Source: Euborellia annulipes
Taxonomy: Eukaryota > Arthropoda > Insecta > Dermaptera > Anisolabididae
DNA length: 64,000 nucleotides
Direction of reading: 5' to 3'
NCBI GenBank assembly: GCA_023213315.1
Contig: JAKCPI010012775.1
Location: forward strand, 1-64,000
In this document: positions 36,011-45,357 of the stretch, piece after piece
Numbering within the stretch: the stretch's first letter is position 1
Layout of the letters: every line of letters begins with the position of its first letter
Notes under the pieces: generated by a model
Database searches by the model: none
The model's input: only the letters and a program-made list of their open reading frames with translations
Told to the model about the DNA's origin: nothing
Translations under genes and position numbers: made by a program

Positions 36011-36048
36011 CTGAAGATGGCCTCTGTATAGGAGCCGAAATGGTGAGA
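36011..36048 (+). ncRNA. Hammerhead-like core, right arm
   Basis: CTGAAGA (36011-36017), stem II GGCCTC...GGAGCC (one mismatch, one wobble), GAAA (36037-36040), then TGGTGAGAGG. It lacks the canonical CGTC. Confidence 0.35.
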
Positions 36049-36507
36049 GGGAAAAAGGAATCTGGCTTTTTCCTCTTTATCATCCCAAAAAATTTTATTT
36101 TAATAAAAATAAAATTGATAATAATCTTTGTAGAATTAGTCAGTCAATTTATGCCGTTCAAAAAAGTTGTTAAAACAAAATTCTGCATCAAGAAAACAAT
36201 CAAAATTTTTACTGATTTTATTGAAATAATATTGGAAATATTTCTGCTTACCTTTGGCAATACAATTTTCTTTTAGTAGAATAAATAAAAGGCCCAAGCA
36301 GCTATGTTTTCTTCTTTATTAAATAACAAAATGGGAGACGTTTCGGTCAACTATGCGACTATCTTCATGGCTAGGGTTCAGACAAAAGAAAACCCTCTTA
36401 TGTCCTTTGACAGACATTCCTTACGATCTATCAGATATTCTAACAATATATTATTTGATAGATCCTCAAAGAACATAAGAGGGTTTTCTGTTGACTGGAC
36501 CCTAGCC

Positions 36508-36539
36508 TTGAAGATGGTCGTATAGTCGACCGAAACGTC
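36508..36539 (+). ncRNA. Hammerhead-like motif with C3 change
   Basis: TTGAAGA (C to T at the first core base), stem II GGTCG...CGACC (5 perfect bp, 36515-36531), GAAAC, GTC. The partner on the minus strand at about 36336-36370 has ATGAAGA. Both therefore carry a substitution at the same, normally invariant, C. Confidence 0.4.
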
Positions 36540-37261
36540 GCTGTGGGTTTTATATAATAAAGAAATAAAGATAGCTGCTTGGGCCTTTTATTTATTCTAC
36601 TACATATTGATTCAGCTATTATAACAATTTTCTAGCAATAGTTAAAATAAGGGGAAGTAATGTAGGCTAGACAACTCCCCCACCAGGTTTTTTAATCTAC
36701 CTCATCTACCTTCTGTGAATAAATCAGTGCCGGTAACTGTTGCTCAAGAGTCTCGTATTATTTTAATTATCACCACTCAGATCTTTTGCTGGACCAAACT
36801 TTATTTCTTTTTGCAATTTTCTTGTCTCTCTCTGAATGGACCATTTCGTTTGCATCTCTTCTTAAATGTTCTGTCACTTATTTTTTTCAACTTTACTTAA
36901 TTTACATCAATAATTTTACTTTTTTTTTTTCTTGCATAGGCACGCAATGAATGAATATTTTTTCTATTATTTTATTTACACTTTATTTTGTTTTTTTTTG
37001 TTTTCTCTCTTCCAGCATCCTTCTTTTTTTTGTTTTTAAATTCATTAAATATGCTTTTAATTTTAATCCTCAGATTTTGTTTCCTCTTCTTCTTCTTCAG
37101 CTCGTGTCTTTTTTTTGTGTTGTTGTCTTTGTTTTTGTTCTTTTACGTGCGGGTTTTTATTTTTTTTATTTTCTTGTTGAATGTGTTTTATTTAGAATCA
37201 GAAAATGAATTAATTAATGTTATTTATTGTTATTATTTTTTTTTAATATGTCTGTTAACAG

Positions 37262-37357
37262 AACGCAATGATCGAGAGCGACACGGGAAACCGCCCCCTC
37301 CGCCAAAGCCCGCGACCCTCTCGGCGGCTCCTTATGACCCTCGACATCTCTATAGAG
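37262..37357 (+). CDS. SRCIN1: SRCIN1-like exon, Pro-rich, 32 codons, phase 1-1
   Basis: The acceptor is tctgttaacag and the donor GTTATT. The 96-nt exon reads ERNDRERHGKPPPPPKPATL and then SAAPYDPRHLYR. KPPPPPKP is an SH3/EVH1-type proline motif, consistent with a Src-pathway adaptor (family knowledge: p140Cap binds SH3 proteins). It is symmetric and frame-neutral, and lies 74 bp upstream of the next exon. Confidence 0.85.
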
Positions 37358-37431
37358 GTTATTTTTCTTTTTATCCTGGAGTCTCGGTTCCTGGCGGGAT
37401 TTCACATGCAATTTTTTTGTTTGTTTGTTAG

Positions 37432-37603
37432 ATGGTTTCGCAGCCTCCGAATTGCAGCTCACACCTGAAATGTACAATCAACTGCGAGGTTTGCAGAAAA
37501 AGGCCAAAGATCTTCGAGCTGAGGTGCGAAATTTAAGGAGAATGTCGCAGGCGCAGGCGCATTCAGTGCGGGAAACAATCAGAGATGCTTTTATTAAAAT
37601 CAG
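37432..37603 (+). CDS. SRCIN1: SRCIN1-like core helical exon
   Basis: The acceptor is tttgtttgttag and the donor GTACAT. The 172-nt exon enters in phase 1 and leaves in phase 2. It encodes DGFAASELQLTPEMYNQLRG and then a long heptad-like helix (LQKKAKDLRAEVRNLRRMSQ) followed by SVRETIRDAFIKIR. This is the start of the conserved coiled-coil core that links p140Cap/SKT to the actin-interacting AIP3/Bud6 family. It is the strongest single piece of family evidence here. The core runs on through the next four exons. Confidence 0.9.
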
Positions 37604-38795
37604 GTACATATTTGTACTTTCTCTTACCTATAGAGGTAATATATAGTGATTATTGGTCAAAAATTCGATGTCGAGATTTTGACGGATATACACGTTTTGA
37701 GGTCCCCTGAGTCCAAAAAAGTGGTTTTGGCAACTGTCTGTGAACAAAATATCTCAAGAACAAAAAGAGCTGGGAGGTTGAAATTTTATATTTAAGTTCG
37801 TTGCCACCCTGAGACATGGCACGAAGCCTTTGGACAAAATCGACCAAAGAATACTAGTACTTTACTGATGTACTTCATTTTTTTTTTTCGATTTTCTCAA
37901 AATTCGCACCAACAAGTTTGATTAAAATTCATAAATCAATTATTTTTTAGACGCTCTTTCAAATGTATATTCTTATTTTGCCTTTGAAATCTTTTGATTT
38001 ACTCTTGTACTTAATAGGAAAGATGAGTCCATGATAACAAAATATAAATATTTTCCCATGTATATAAATTTTACATCTTCAATTCTAATACCAGGTCATT
38101 CAATAAGTCTGTAGGATAAGTAAGAAAAAATCCAAATTTTGACAAAACTCGATTTTATTATTCAACATAAACATAGTTGCCTTCGAGGGCGATACAACGA
38201 GTATAGCGATTTTCCAACTTTTCGATACCACTTTTATAGTACGTCTCGTCAAAATAGGCATCAGTTTCAGGATTACTCCATCAATGGTCTTAAATTTCTT
38301 CCCAGCAAGCTTTCTCTTGAGATCTGAAAACAGGAAAAAATCGCTGGGGGCTAAATTTGGAGAATATGGTGGGTGGGTAAGCAATTCGAAGCAATGCTTT
38401 ATTAAAACTCGAAATCCACTTTTTTTCCCTTTTTTACTTTTTTTCCAATAACAAAAGTTGCTTCACATAAAATTCTATAACTCACGAATCAATAGTTAGA
38501 TTGCTGTCAAATTTATACACGTATCGTTTGAAGGTTAGTACTAAATAAAAATCATATGGAAAAAATTCTAGTAACGCTATCTATATGTCATCCTACGGAC
38601 TTATTGAATGACCTGTTATATCGGCGGAAACTAAATATATCACGACAAAAAAAATGTGGTGTGACAAGAACAGAACACAACTTTTTCTTATCAAAGGTGG
38701 GAGAGAAAGTTGTGTGCTGTGCGGCCAGTCACACTAGATTTTTTAAACAAACATTCGTGACTGCCTTTTAATAAATTGAATTTTATTTCTTTTAG
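37604..38795 (+). other. Intron: repeat with mariner inside
   Basis: It is almost entirely a 'tactttctcttac'-family repeat (37610-38770) interrupted by a deleted mariner element (38091-38616). Confidence 0.65.
38091..38616 (-). pseudogene. Internally deleted mariner element with transposase C-terminus
   Basis: It is flanked by TA (38089-38090, 38617-38618), with inverted ends ccaggtcattcaataagtc and gacttattgaatgacct. The minus strand encodes HPPYSPNLAPSDFFLFSDLK and further residues, the D(34)D-end signature block of mariner transposases. The N-terminal DNA-binding region and first catalytic Asp are missing, and the C-terminal part is frame-disrupted. It is non-autonomous. Confidence 0.85.
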
Positions 38796-38918
38796 AGCGA
38801 TGCTTCTCACAGGCGGTGAAGAGAATTGGTTTATGTCAGGAGATGCGGATAAAATCCGATTAAGTCGAGAAGAAGATCTTTATAAACAAGAGATGTTGCG
38901 TCTTGAAAAAGATCTTAC
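38796..38918 (+). CDS. SRCIN1: SRCIN1-like core exon, phase 2-2
   Basis: The acceptor is tatttcttttag and the donor GTAATT (ac|GTAATT). The 123-nt exon reads AMLLTGGEENWFMSGDADKI and continues RLSREEDLYKQEMLRLEKDL, a charged helix continuing the coiled-coil core. It is symmetric, but lies in conserved core sequence and so is probably constitutive (inference). The next intron is only 69 bp. Confidence 0.9.
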
Positions 38919-38987
38919 GTAATTATTTATTTAGATAGATAGGGTTAAATAACTAAAATAAATACAATAATTCTTTATTTATTTTAG

Positions 38988-39095
38988 TGAATTGGAACAA
39001 ACAGTGGAGGAACTCCGAGGAAATGTAATCAATAGAAAAACGAGAGTCAATATGGCGGATGTAGAAAATATGGCTCTTATTTTATCGAAATCTAG
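38988..39095 (+). CDS. SRCIN1: SRCIN1-like core exon, phase 2-2
   Basis: The acceptor is ttatttattttag and the donor a consensus GTAAGT. The 108-nt exon reads TELEQTVEELRGNVINRKTR and then VNMADVENMALILSKSR: a coiled coil, then a short helix. The frame follows uninterrupted from the previous exon. Confidence 0.9.
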
Positions 39096-40416
39096 GTAAG
39101 TGCCATTTCTCATCAATCATTAGGGCCAGTACTGACATGCTATTACTTTAATGGGAATAATACTGAGGTGGGTTCCCGTTTACGGAGGCATCTCAAATAG
39201 AGTTGGTAATCTATTGACATGAGGTAGACTTGAACTCGAGTTGTCTTCGATTGGTCGATAAGAATTCCTTCGCAAGAAATCTGAATAGTGAATCTAGTAC
39301 ATTATTTTATACTTACTGAATTCAGATATGTAGTTTGAATTTTTCCATCAGGCACAGTTTTAGAGATATAGAGAAAAATAAATTTTTATAACAAAATGTG
39401 CTCTAAAACGGCTCTTATTTTGCATTTTCAAGATTTTTTTTAAGGCGTCACCCCGTAAAAATATGCAGATAGTTATAATAAATATAAATTTTAAGTTTCA
39501 GCCCAATCGGAGGTCATTTGCCGCAAACGGCTAAAAGTTTAGAAAAATTGAGTTTTTTTTTTTTTGCTTTGCACACCCCTAATACAATTTTAGGTATCTT
39601 TGAATGAAAAAAACATGTTTACGATTAATAAGAATGATGCGTAAATAGGCTACCTCGGGTGGGTGTTGAACGCCCCCGTTATCCATCGGTAGCTAAAAAT
39701 TATACGTGATACGTTGAAACCCCTAAATGGCCTCTTCTAGCCGAAAAAAACTAGTGAAATATTACTCACATAAAATTGTTCTGTTTATTATTTTGAACAA
39801 TTTTTGTACTTATGTATAAATATACTGTACATTGATAGAACATAGGCCCTTGTTTCCATATATTTTTAATGGTCCATTTTTAATAAAAGTGCTTTTGTTA
39901 TTATTTTCAAGGGAGAATGTATAATATCAAGAAGTTATGGGAACAATAATAAAATTTTTTATTTTTTTTTTCAGTCTCAATCTCAATCTAGTCGTAGACG
40001 GAACTGATGATGTACACAGAATTTTTCCCAAAATTACAAATAACACCCAAAATCTCAAAATCATTTACATGTTTAAATTCTCCTGAAAGTGTTAACTATT
40101 GCAATATTTTAATTAGGAGAGGACGTTAGACTTCCCGGGACACAGCACCAAAGTAAAAATAAAGAAAGTTATATCCTGTCGCCGACGTTTCGAGCGCTAG
40201 ACGCACACATCTTCAGGGCAAGCAGAATTGTCAAAAATAAGTACAGTTTGAGTGGTACCTGTACTTATTTCTGTCAATTTTGCTTGACCTAAAAATGTGT
40301 CCGTCTAGCGCTCGAAACGTCGGCGACAGGATATAACTTTCTTTATTTTTACTTTGCTGCTGTGTCCCGGGAAGTCTCAACAAGTTAACTATTTTATTTA
40401 TTTTGTTAATTTCCAG
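39096..40416 (+). other. Intron ending in a hammerhead hairpin
   Basis: The first kilobase is AT-rich with no recognised element. The last 290 bp (about 40125-40385) form an inverted repeat with a hammerhead motif in its left arm, ending about 30 bp before the next exon. Confidence 0.6.
40179..40221 (-). ncRNA. Hammerhead-ribozyme-like motif
   Basis: On the minus strand: TTGCC, CTGAAGA (complement of 40210-40216), an 18-nt stem II (GTGTG...CGCTC, imperfect), GAAAC, GTC, GGCGA. Stem I pairs TTGCC with GGCGA over 5 bp including one wobble. The right-arm partner near 40284-40323 keeps GAAACGTC, but its core has decayed to CTAAAAA. Confidence 0.6.
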
Positions 40417-40515
40417 CAAAACAGTCGCTGACCTCAAAGTGAGATTCCCTAGTCTTCAAGAAGGGATGAAAAGTCTTCTAGCATCCGAAATGGAGAAAGT
40501 TGTACGCGAAGAAAA
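40417..40515 (+). CDS. SRCIN1: SRCIN1-like core exon, phase 2-2
   Basis: The acceptor is gttaatttccag and the donor GTAGGT. The 99-nt exon reads KTVADLKVRFPSLQEGMKSL and then LASEMEKVVREEK. It is a helical part of the core, continuing directly into KFLKEEPERL of the next exon, which I recognise as a family-conserved stretch. Confidence 0.9.
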
Positions 40516-40647
40516 GTAGGTTTATTTAATTTTCTTTTCTTTTATTTTACTTATCATATTAAACAATGGCTGTGGTAACGATTGAAGAGGATTACTACAA
40601 TAGGTAAGACAGTTGGAGCTAGCAGAAAAAAAAAAATTTTATATCGT

Positions 40648-40692
40648 GTCGTAAACGTTTCGAGAACGCTTCGCTCCCATCTTCAGGACGAA
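40648..40692 (-). ncRNA. Hammerhead-ribozyme-like motif, left arm
   Basis: On the minus strand: CTGAAGA (complement of 40680-40686), stem II GGGAGCG-AAG-CGTTCTC (7 bp with wobbles), GAAAC, GTT. Stem I is weak in this copy. GUU instead of GUC is still a permitted UH cleavage site. Confidence 0.55.
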
Positions 40693-40875
40693 ATAATTGT
40701 TAAAATTCTCTTGGGGATTTTGTTCAGCGGTGGTGCCTGTTCACACCTTAACAGATCTCTATAACAATACATTCAAAAATTGTTAGAATTTTTTATACAT
40801 TATATACTTATTGTAAGTAATCACTAGTTATGTATGTACAGTATATATGACGAAATCGTCCTCGTACGCTTTGCA

Positions 40876-40930
40876 ATTATTTCGTCCTGAAGATGAGAGC
40901 AAAGCGTTCCCGAAACGTTGGGGAAATAAT
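40876..40930 (+). ncRNA. Hammerhead-ribozyme-like motif, right arm
   Basis: ATTATTTCGTC (40876-40886), CTGAAGA (40887-40893), stem II GAGAGC...GCGTTCC (one mismatch), GAAAC (40912-40916), GTT (40917-40919), GGGGAAATAAT (40920-40930). Stem I pairs over 11 positions with one mismatch and one wobble. The core is intact. Confidence 0.6.
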
Positions 40931-41425
40931 ATGCAAATTTTTTATTTCTTCTGGCTGTCTTGCCTATTGTAATCTTCTTAAATTAATTGCAAATTTTATT
41001 GAAAAACTAGCCTCGGCGCTTTCCGTTCCCTTTCACTTGGAACCTTGGAGGGGTTCCCCTCGTCCAGCCCCTCGCCTTTCCACATTTATCTCCTTCAAAT
41101 TTTCAGACAATTAATATCAAACATATTCTGGCACTTTATGAAATATACACACCCCATTACTTCTCTTATAAAATATTACTATTTTATTTGTTATATAAGG
41201 GGGATTATCTGACCTTCCGCCCTTCTCCTACAGCCCTGTAACCCATTTTGGAGACCGGGACTCTTTATAACGTCCTCTAAGTTATAATTTCATTGCGAAA
41301 TTCTAACGGGAAGTTGATCAAACAGAGAGCGTGACAGAAAAACGGACAGTCACCCCGCTTTTATACAGCACTTAGTTGTTGTTAAATTTATTTACATGAT
41401 TCATATTTATTTATTTATTTTATAG

Positions 41426-41509
41426 ATTTTTGAAAGAAGAACCGGAAAGACTTGAGAGTGCGCTGAGACGTTGCAAAAAATTAACTGGCACGCTAGTCAC
41501 ACTAAAAAG
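41426..41509 (+). CDS. SRCIN1: SRCIN1-like core exon, phase 2-2
   Basis: The acceptor is tttattttatag and the donor GTAAAA. The 84-nt exon reads FLKEEPERLESALRRCKKLT and then GTLVTLKR. This FLKEEPxRLxxxLRRCxxLTxTLxTLKR pattern is one of the segments I most associate with the p140Cap/SKT core. It closes the helical block begun at 37432 (about residues 305-500 of the window protein). Confidence 0.9.
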
Positions 41510-42248
41510 GTAAAAAAAGAACAGTGTTTTCTCCTCCTTCTTTTTTTTTTATTTTACATACTCTAAATTTTCTTCTACAATATCTAGGCCAAATCTATAT
41601 ACCCTATGGACAACGGACTTCCTTTGTACTAGATAACCAGCATAATTTTCTTTGATTTATTATTTAACTCCACTTCTGAGAGGTGATAAACTTAAAAGTC
41701 CAGGGATGTTCGTTTGAGTCCCAGAATATTTATTTAAATAAAAACAAAAAATATATCGACAACATGCGAGCAAAACCTCCTACCTTATTTAACGGAGAGC
41801 ATAGGATAAACATTACTGAAAGTTTATTTATTTATTTTTTCAAGAAATTTGACGCTTTGTGAGTATGTGTAAGTTTAGGCCTAAATCTATCTTTTGGGTG
41901 CTAATATTTATCTCATTTTTGGATAAAATGTTTTTGCACTCATGTCGTCGAGATGGCAGAATATCGTAAAAAAAAGATATATTTTAATATTGAATGGTGA
42001 AAATCCTTTAAAAAAAATACAATATAAGCAGAACGAATTTTACCACTGTGCTACGGCCCAGAGGCAAAGGAAAATTTATTCTTTTGAAAATAATATTTTT
42101 TTGACTGGAGACTGTGATATTATTAGTGTGGGTAGGAGAAGATTAGAAATAAAACACAAATTTATTTCCTGTGTCGACTTGGGTGCTAATCGCCCTCTTC
42201 CTCAGGAAATAACATCGTATTGTTATAATTGACACCTACTTGTCAGTC

Positions 42249-42283
42249 CTGAGGAAGGGGGCGATTAGCACGAAACGTCGACG
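42249..42283 (+). ncRNA. Hammerhead-like motif, stem II shortened
   Basis: CTGAGGA (42249-42255), AGGGGGCGATTAGCAC, GAAAC (42272-42276), GTC, GACG. The minus-strand partner near 42165-42215 has a GGGCG...ACCC stem but AAGT in place of GAAA. This copy keeps the core but has lost the CC needed to close stem II. Confidence 0.45.
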
Positions 42284-42978
42284 AGCAGGGTGAAATAAAA
42301 TTTGTGTTTTATTTTAATCTGGCTCCTACCCAGCACCAATAATATTTATTCTTTTGTTTAAATTTGGTCTTTTTTGGCATCCGAGTCAAGAAGAGAACAA
42401 AGAACAAAAATCGCATTTCGCCTGTCGCTTCGGTGAAACGCAACACGCCTTGGCAATTGTGGTTGCATAGGAACCAGGCGCAACGCTTTTTTCTTGCTTG
42501 GAAAAATAATTACTTTTACTTTACTTTCTTTTTATTTATATATGTTAATATATATATAAAAGGAAAGTATTGCATTCATGCTAAAAATTCGGTGTTGAGA
42601 TTTTGATGGAAATACACGTTTTGAGGTCTTCTAAAGATTGTGTCTGTGAAGAAAATATCTCAAGAACGCAAAGAGCTAGGAGCTTGAAATTTTATATTAA
42701 AGTTAGATACCCCCTTGGCACTTAACTCGAAACTTTTAAATAAAATTAGCCAAAGAGTACTAGTACTTTACTGATGTACTTTTTCACTTTTTTGCGATTT
42801 TCTTAAAATTAGCTCAATGGATTTTGTTTAAAATTCATAAATCAATTATTCTCATTTCGCCCATTGTTTCAAGCACACTTCACTCTTGTATTTCATAGTC
42901 CTTGTTAATAAAATATAAATAAAATGAGAAAATGTAGTTATATTTTTTTCTTTATTTATTTATTTATTTTTATTTGCA

Positions 42979-43022
42979 CAGCTAACGTTTCTGTTCTATG
43001 TTTGAACCATCCTCAGACCTGG
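42979..43022 (-). ncRNA. Hammerhead-ribozyme-like motif
   Basis: On the minus strand: CAGGT, CTGAGGA (complement of 43010-43016), stem II with GTTC...GAAC, GAAAC, GTT, AGCTG. Stem I pairs 4 of 5. A partner on the plus strand starts at CTGAAGA 43161-43167, with an interrupted GAAA...AAACGTC. Confidence 0.5.
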
Positions 43023-43424
43023 GAAAAAGTCTTTGTAAATAGTGTGTGTGTCATAGTAGATTTAATGCCGTCATTACATTGCTTGTATATATTTATTATT
43101 TAATGATAAGGTTCTAAAAATGCATAAAATCCACACACTTATAAAGACTTGTTACCAGCTCTGAAGATGTTTTTTCAAACATGAAATCCAAACGTCAGCA
43201 AATAAAATAAATAAATAAAAAAATATGGCTGCATTTGATCGTTTTTTGGTGCTACCCTCTATTAATATTACATCACAATTGCGTATAAAAATATAAATAT
43301 TTTTTTATAAACTTTACCATGGTGTACATCTTGAATTTCAGAATTTTTCGCGTCAAAAAAAAAATTCTTAAGAAGACCTATTCTAATCTATTGTACTTTT
43401 TTTTATAAAAGAAATACACTTTTT

Positions 43425-43665
43425 TCCATTCACACTCACATTCACATACACATGCACACAGTCTTTTCGGCAACTAAGGCCATTTAAAACTTTTTACGAT
43501 AACCGTTATTATAAAAATATATATATTGTGATCCAGATATTCTTATTTAAGCCATTTGGTATCCAAATGGCTTAAATAAAATCATCGGACCGCCTGAGGT
43601 CCGAACCCTCGACCCTTGGTATGCAAGGCAGGCACGCTGCCAACTACGCCAAGCCCGAGGGCTCT
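43425..43665 (-). repeat. tRNA-derived SINE (second copy)
   Basis: On the minus strand the head has A-box-like gcgtagttggcagcgtgcc and B-box-like gagggttcggacctc, then a tail with repeated gtgaatgtgagtgtg. It is homologous to 14876-15120. Confidence 0.6.
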
Positions 43666-43909
43666 AATCTACCTAAATGATACTCTAATTTAGAGACATT
43701 TATGAATATTCCATTCATTTCTAAGTAAATTTAACACAAATCCATATCATTTTAATCAATTTAATACAATTTAAATAAAACAAAGACAAAAATGTCGAAT
43801 TTCAATTTGAGGGACAAATCAACATAATCTCGATATGTTTAGTTGGATATTGATTCAAAATTTTGTTTTTATAAGAATTTCCAATAAAATAGACAGAGAA
43901 AAACTGAAA

Positions 43910-43965
43910 TGACGTCAGGCTCTCAGGATGCAACACGTCTTTCGCCTACACCAACCGATTCAGAT
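43910..43965 (+). repeat. Copy of host coding exon sequence inside transposon
   Basis: These 56 bp match exon bases 44581-44636 at 53 positions (differences: caacac/catcac, gatt/gact, cag/cgg), in the same orientation. The homologous element at 14412-15539 has only gaaa at this place (ctgaaatg-gaaa-gattatttt), so the exon fragment is an insertion into the element. Confidence 0.85.
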
Positions 43966-44140
43966 TATTTTAAAATTTTAGAAATTTTGGCGTTAGTTTT
44001 GACATTTAAATTTTAATTATTTATTAAAATGATATGGATTTGTGTTAAAATTTACTTTGAAATGTATAAATTATTTCATATTAAATGTTTAATAAATTAA
44101 CAAAAATCTTCCACTATTTTTGACGCACAGTGTGTGGAAA

Positions 44141-44413
44141 CATGGGGGTACCCAGGGGGGGGGGGGGGGGGGCCCCCTCCAAAAAAAAAAAAAAAAAAAA
44201 TTATTTAATGATGGAAAGGAGAAAAAAAAAAAAGGGGGGGGGGGGGGGGGGGGGGTTGTTGTTTTGTGTTGGGGGGGGGGGGGGGTTTGTCTTAGTTGGT
44301 TTGATCTCTAGTATAAAAAATAGCTATGCACAATTGGAGACCATGATCTCCCCCCCTGGACGACCATGATCTGACCATGCCCCCCCCTAGATTTGATCCT
44401 GGGTACGCCCATG
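44141..44413. mobile_element. hAT-like MITE, TSD TGTGGAAA
   Basis: The ends CATGGGGGTACCCAGG and CCTGGGTACGCCCATG are inverted, with exact 8-bp repeats TGTGGAAA at 44133-44140 and 44414-44421. The inside has several G-runs of 10-20 bases and A-runs; lengths of these are likely unreliable in the assembly. Confidence 0.85.
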
Positions 44414-44530
44414 TGTGGAAACAAAAAATCTGGTGTGGCAAGCACAGAAGACAATCGAAGATAAGTTGAATGCTGTGAGACAATCACACCAGATTGTTTT
44501 TATATAATATTGGTTGCAAATTTGTTATAG

Positions 44531-44666
44531 ATTGGCATCAGTGCAAGAACAACGCTTACCCCCGTCAACGCCAGGCTCGGTGACGTCAGGCTCTCAGGAT
44601 GCATCACGTCTTTCGCCTACACCAACCGACTCGGATACACCAATTACACCACCAGCGCATGGAAAA
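44531..44666 (+). CDS. SRCIN1: SRCIN1-like exon, Ser/Thr/Pro linker, phase 2-0
   Basis: The acceptor is aatttgttatag and the donor gaaaa|GTCAGT. The 136-nt exon reads LASVQEQRLPPSTPGSVTSG, then SQDASRLSPTPTDSDTPITP and PAHGK. It leaves in phase 0, which matches the last exon at 58308. SP and TP dipeptides recur, consistent with a phosphorylated disordered linker (inference). Reading past the donor gives a hydrophobic low-complexity run and a stop, which argues for splicing here. Confidence 0.85.
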
Positions 44667-45324
44667 GTCAGTTCTCTTTCTTTCCTTTTTTTTATTATTC
44701 TCTATTTATTATTATTATTATTATTATTTAACAAATTCATCATCCCCCACACTCTCTCTCTTTCTCTCTTTCAAAAATACTATTTTCTCTCCTCTCTCTC
44801 TCTCTATCTCTCTATTTTCTTGTAGTTTATTTCTCTTTTTCTTTATTCACTTGTCGCATGCCTTGTGCTTTAAAATAATATATAATAATTGATAATTTGG
44901 ATGGATTTTGCACACCCCTATCACCACCCCACTTTCACATCCCTCTTTTTCTTTTAACTTCCTTACATGACTGGAAATCAAAAACAAAAACGCAATATCC
45001 ATCCATATTCTTCTCGTTTCTATTCTTTTTGTCTCTATCTAAATGTGTAACGCCATTTATTGATGCCTCTCTCTAAATTTGAATTCAAATATAAGTTGTT
45101 TTTTTTTTGCCTCTTAATATATATATTTCTATTAAATGTTTCCATTTAGTATTCGTAATTTTTTATTCAATAGTTTATTTTAATTTTTATTTATTTATTA
45201 TTTTTTTTTTATATATAAAAAATAATAACGAAAATACTAAATAAAATTTATTTATTATTATTTTTTTTTTCATTAAAATTTTGATTGTAAAAAAAAAAAA
45301 AAAATTATTTTTTTCGCGTTGTAG

Positions 45325-45357
45325 CCCTTGACTGTCCGAGTACATCTTCCAATGAGA
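45325..45357 (+). other. Possible microexon (weak)
   Basis: An acceptor-like tttttttcgcgttgtag precedes a 33-nt non-AT-rich island that ends at a GTGAAA donor-like site. It is divisible by three and flanked by phase-0 junctions, so it could be inserted (PLTVRVHLPMR). The alternative frame (DCPSTSSNESE) looks more protein-like but does not fit the phase. There is no homology support. Confidence 0.2.

Larger units (their letters stand above)
34091..37261 (+). other. Intron with two hammerhead inverted pairs
   Basis: It contains C-runs and a CT microsatellite just after the exon, a TIR element (34766-35022), an inverted pair (35476-36048) whose left arm is interrupted by a LINE tail, a second inverted pair (about 36290-36600) and T-rich sequence. 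Confidence 0.6.
40516..41425 (+). other. Intron with an intact-core hammerhead pair
   Basis: It contains the inverted pair 40640-40930 with motifs on both arms, then AT-rich DNA with a segment (about 41320-41350) related to the 'tactttctcttac' family. Confidence 0.6.
43347..44132. mobile_element. Tc1-like non-autonomous element, degraded
   Basis: It shares its body with 14412-15539 (aattttagaaattttgg; gtgttaaatttactt; cattatttctaagtaaattt-like palindrome) and ends gacgcacagtg. A minus-strand tRNA-derived SINE (43425-43665) and a 56-bp coding-exon fragment (43910-43965) lie inside. Confidence 0.6.
41510..44530 (+). other. Intron with hammerhead pairs, Tc1-like element and exon-copy
   Basis: It contains a hammerhead inverted pair (about 42115-42340), a 'tactttctcttac' fragment (42530-42920), a further pair (42976-43200), a Tc1-like element with a SINE and an exon fragment (43347-44132), an hAT-like G-run element (44141-44413) and a short ctggtgtg hairpin (44430-44497). 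Confidence 0.6.

Noticed and set aside
36988..37431. 147-codon plus-strand open frame with hydrophobic N-terminus
   Set aside because: The hydrophobic part is T-rich intron. Only 37262-37357 is coding, with acceptor and donor in correct phase.
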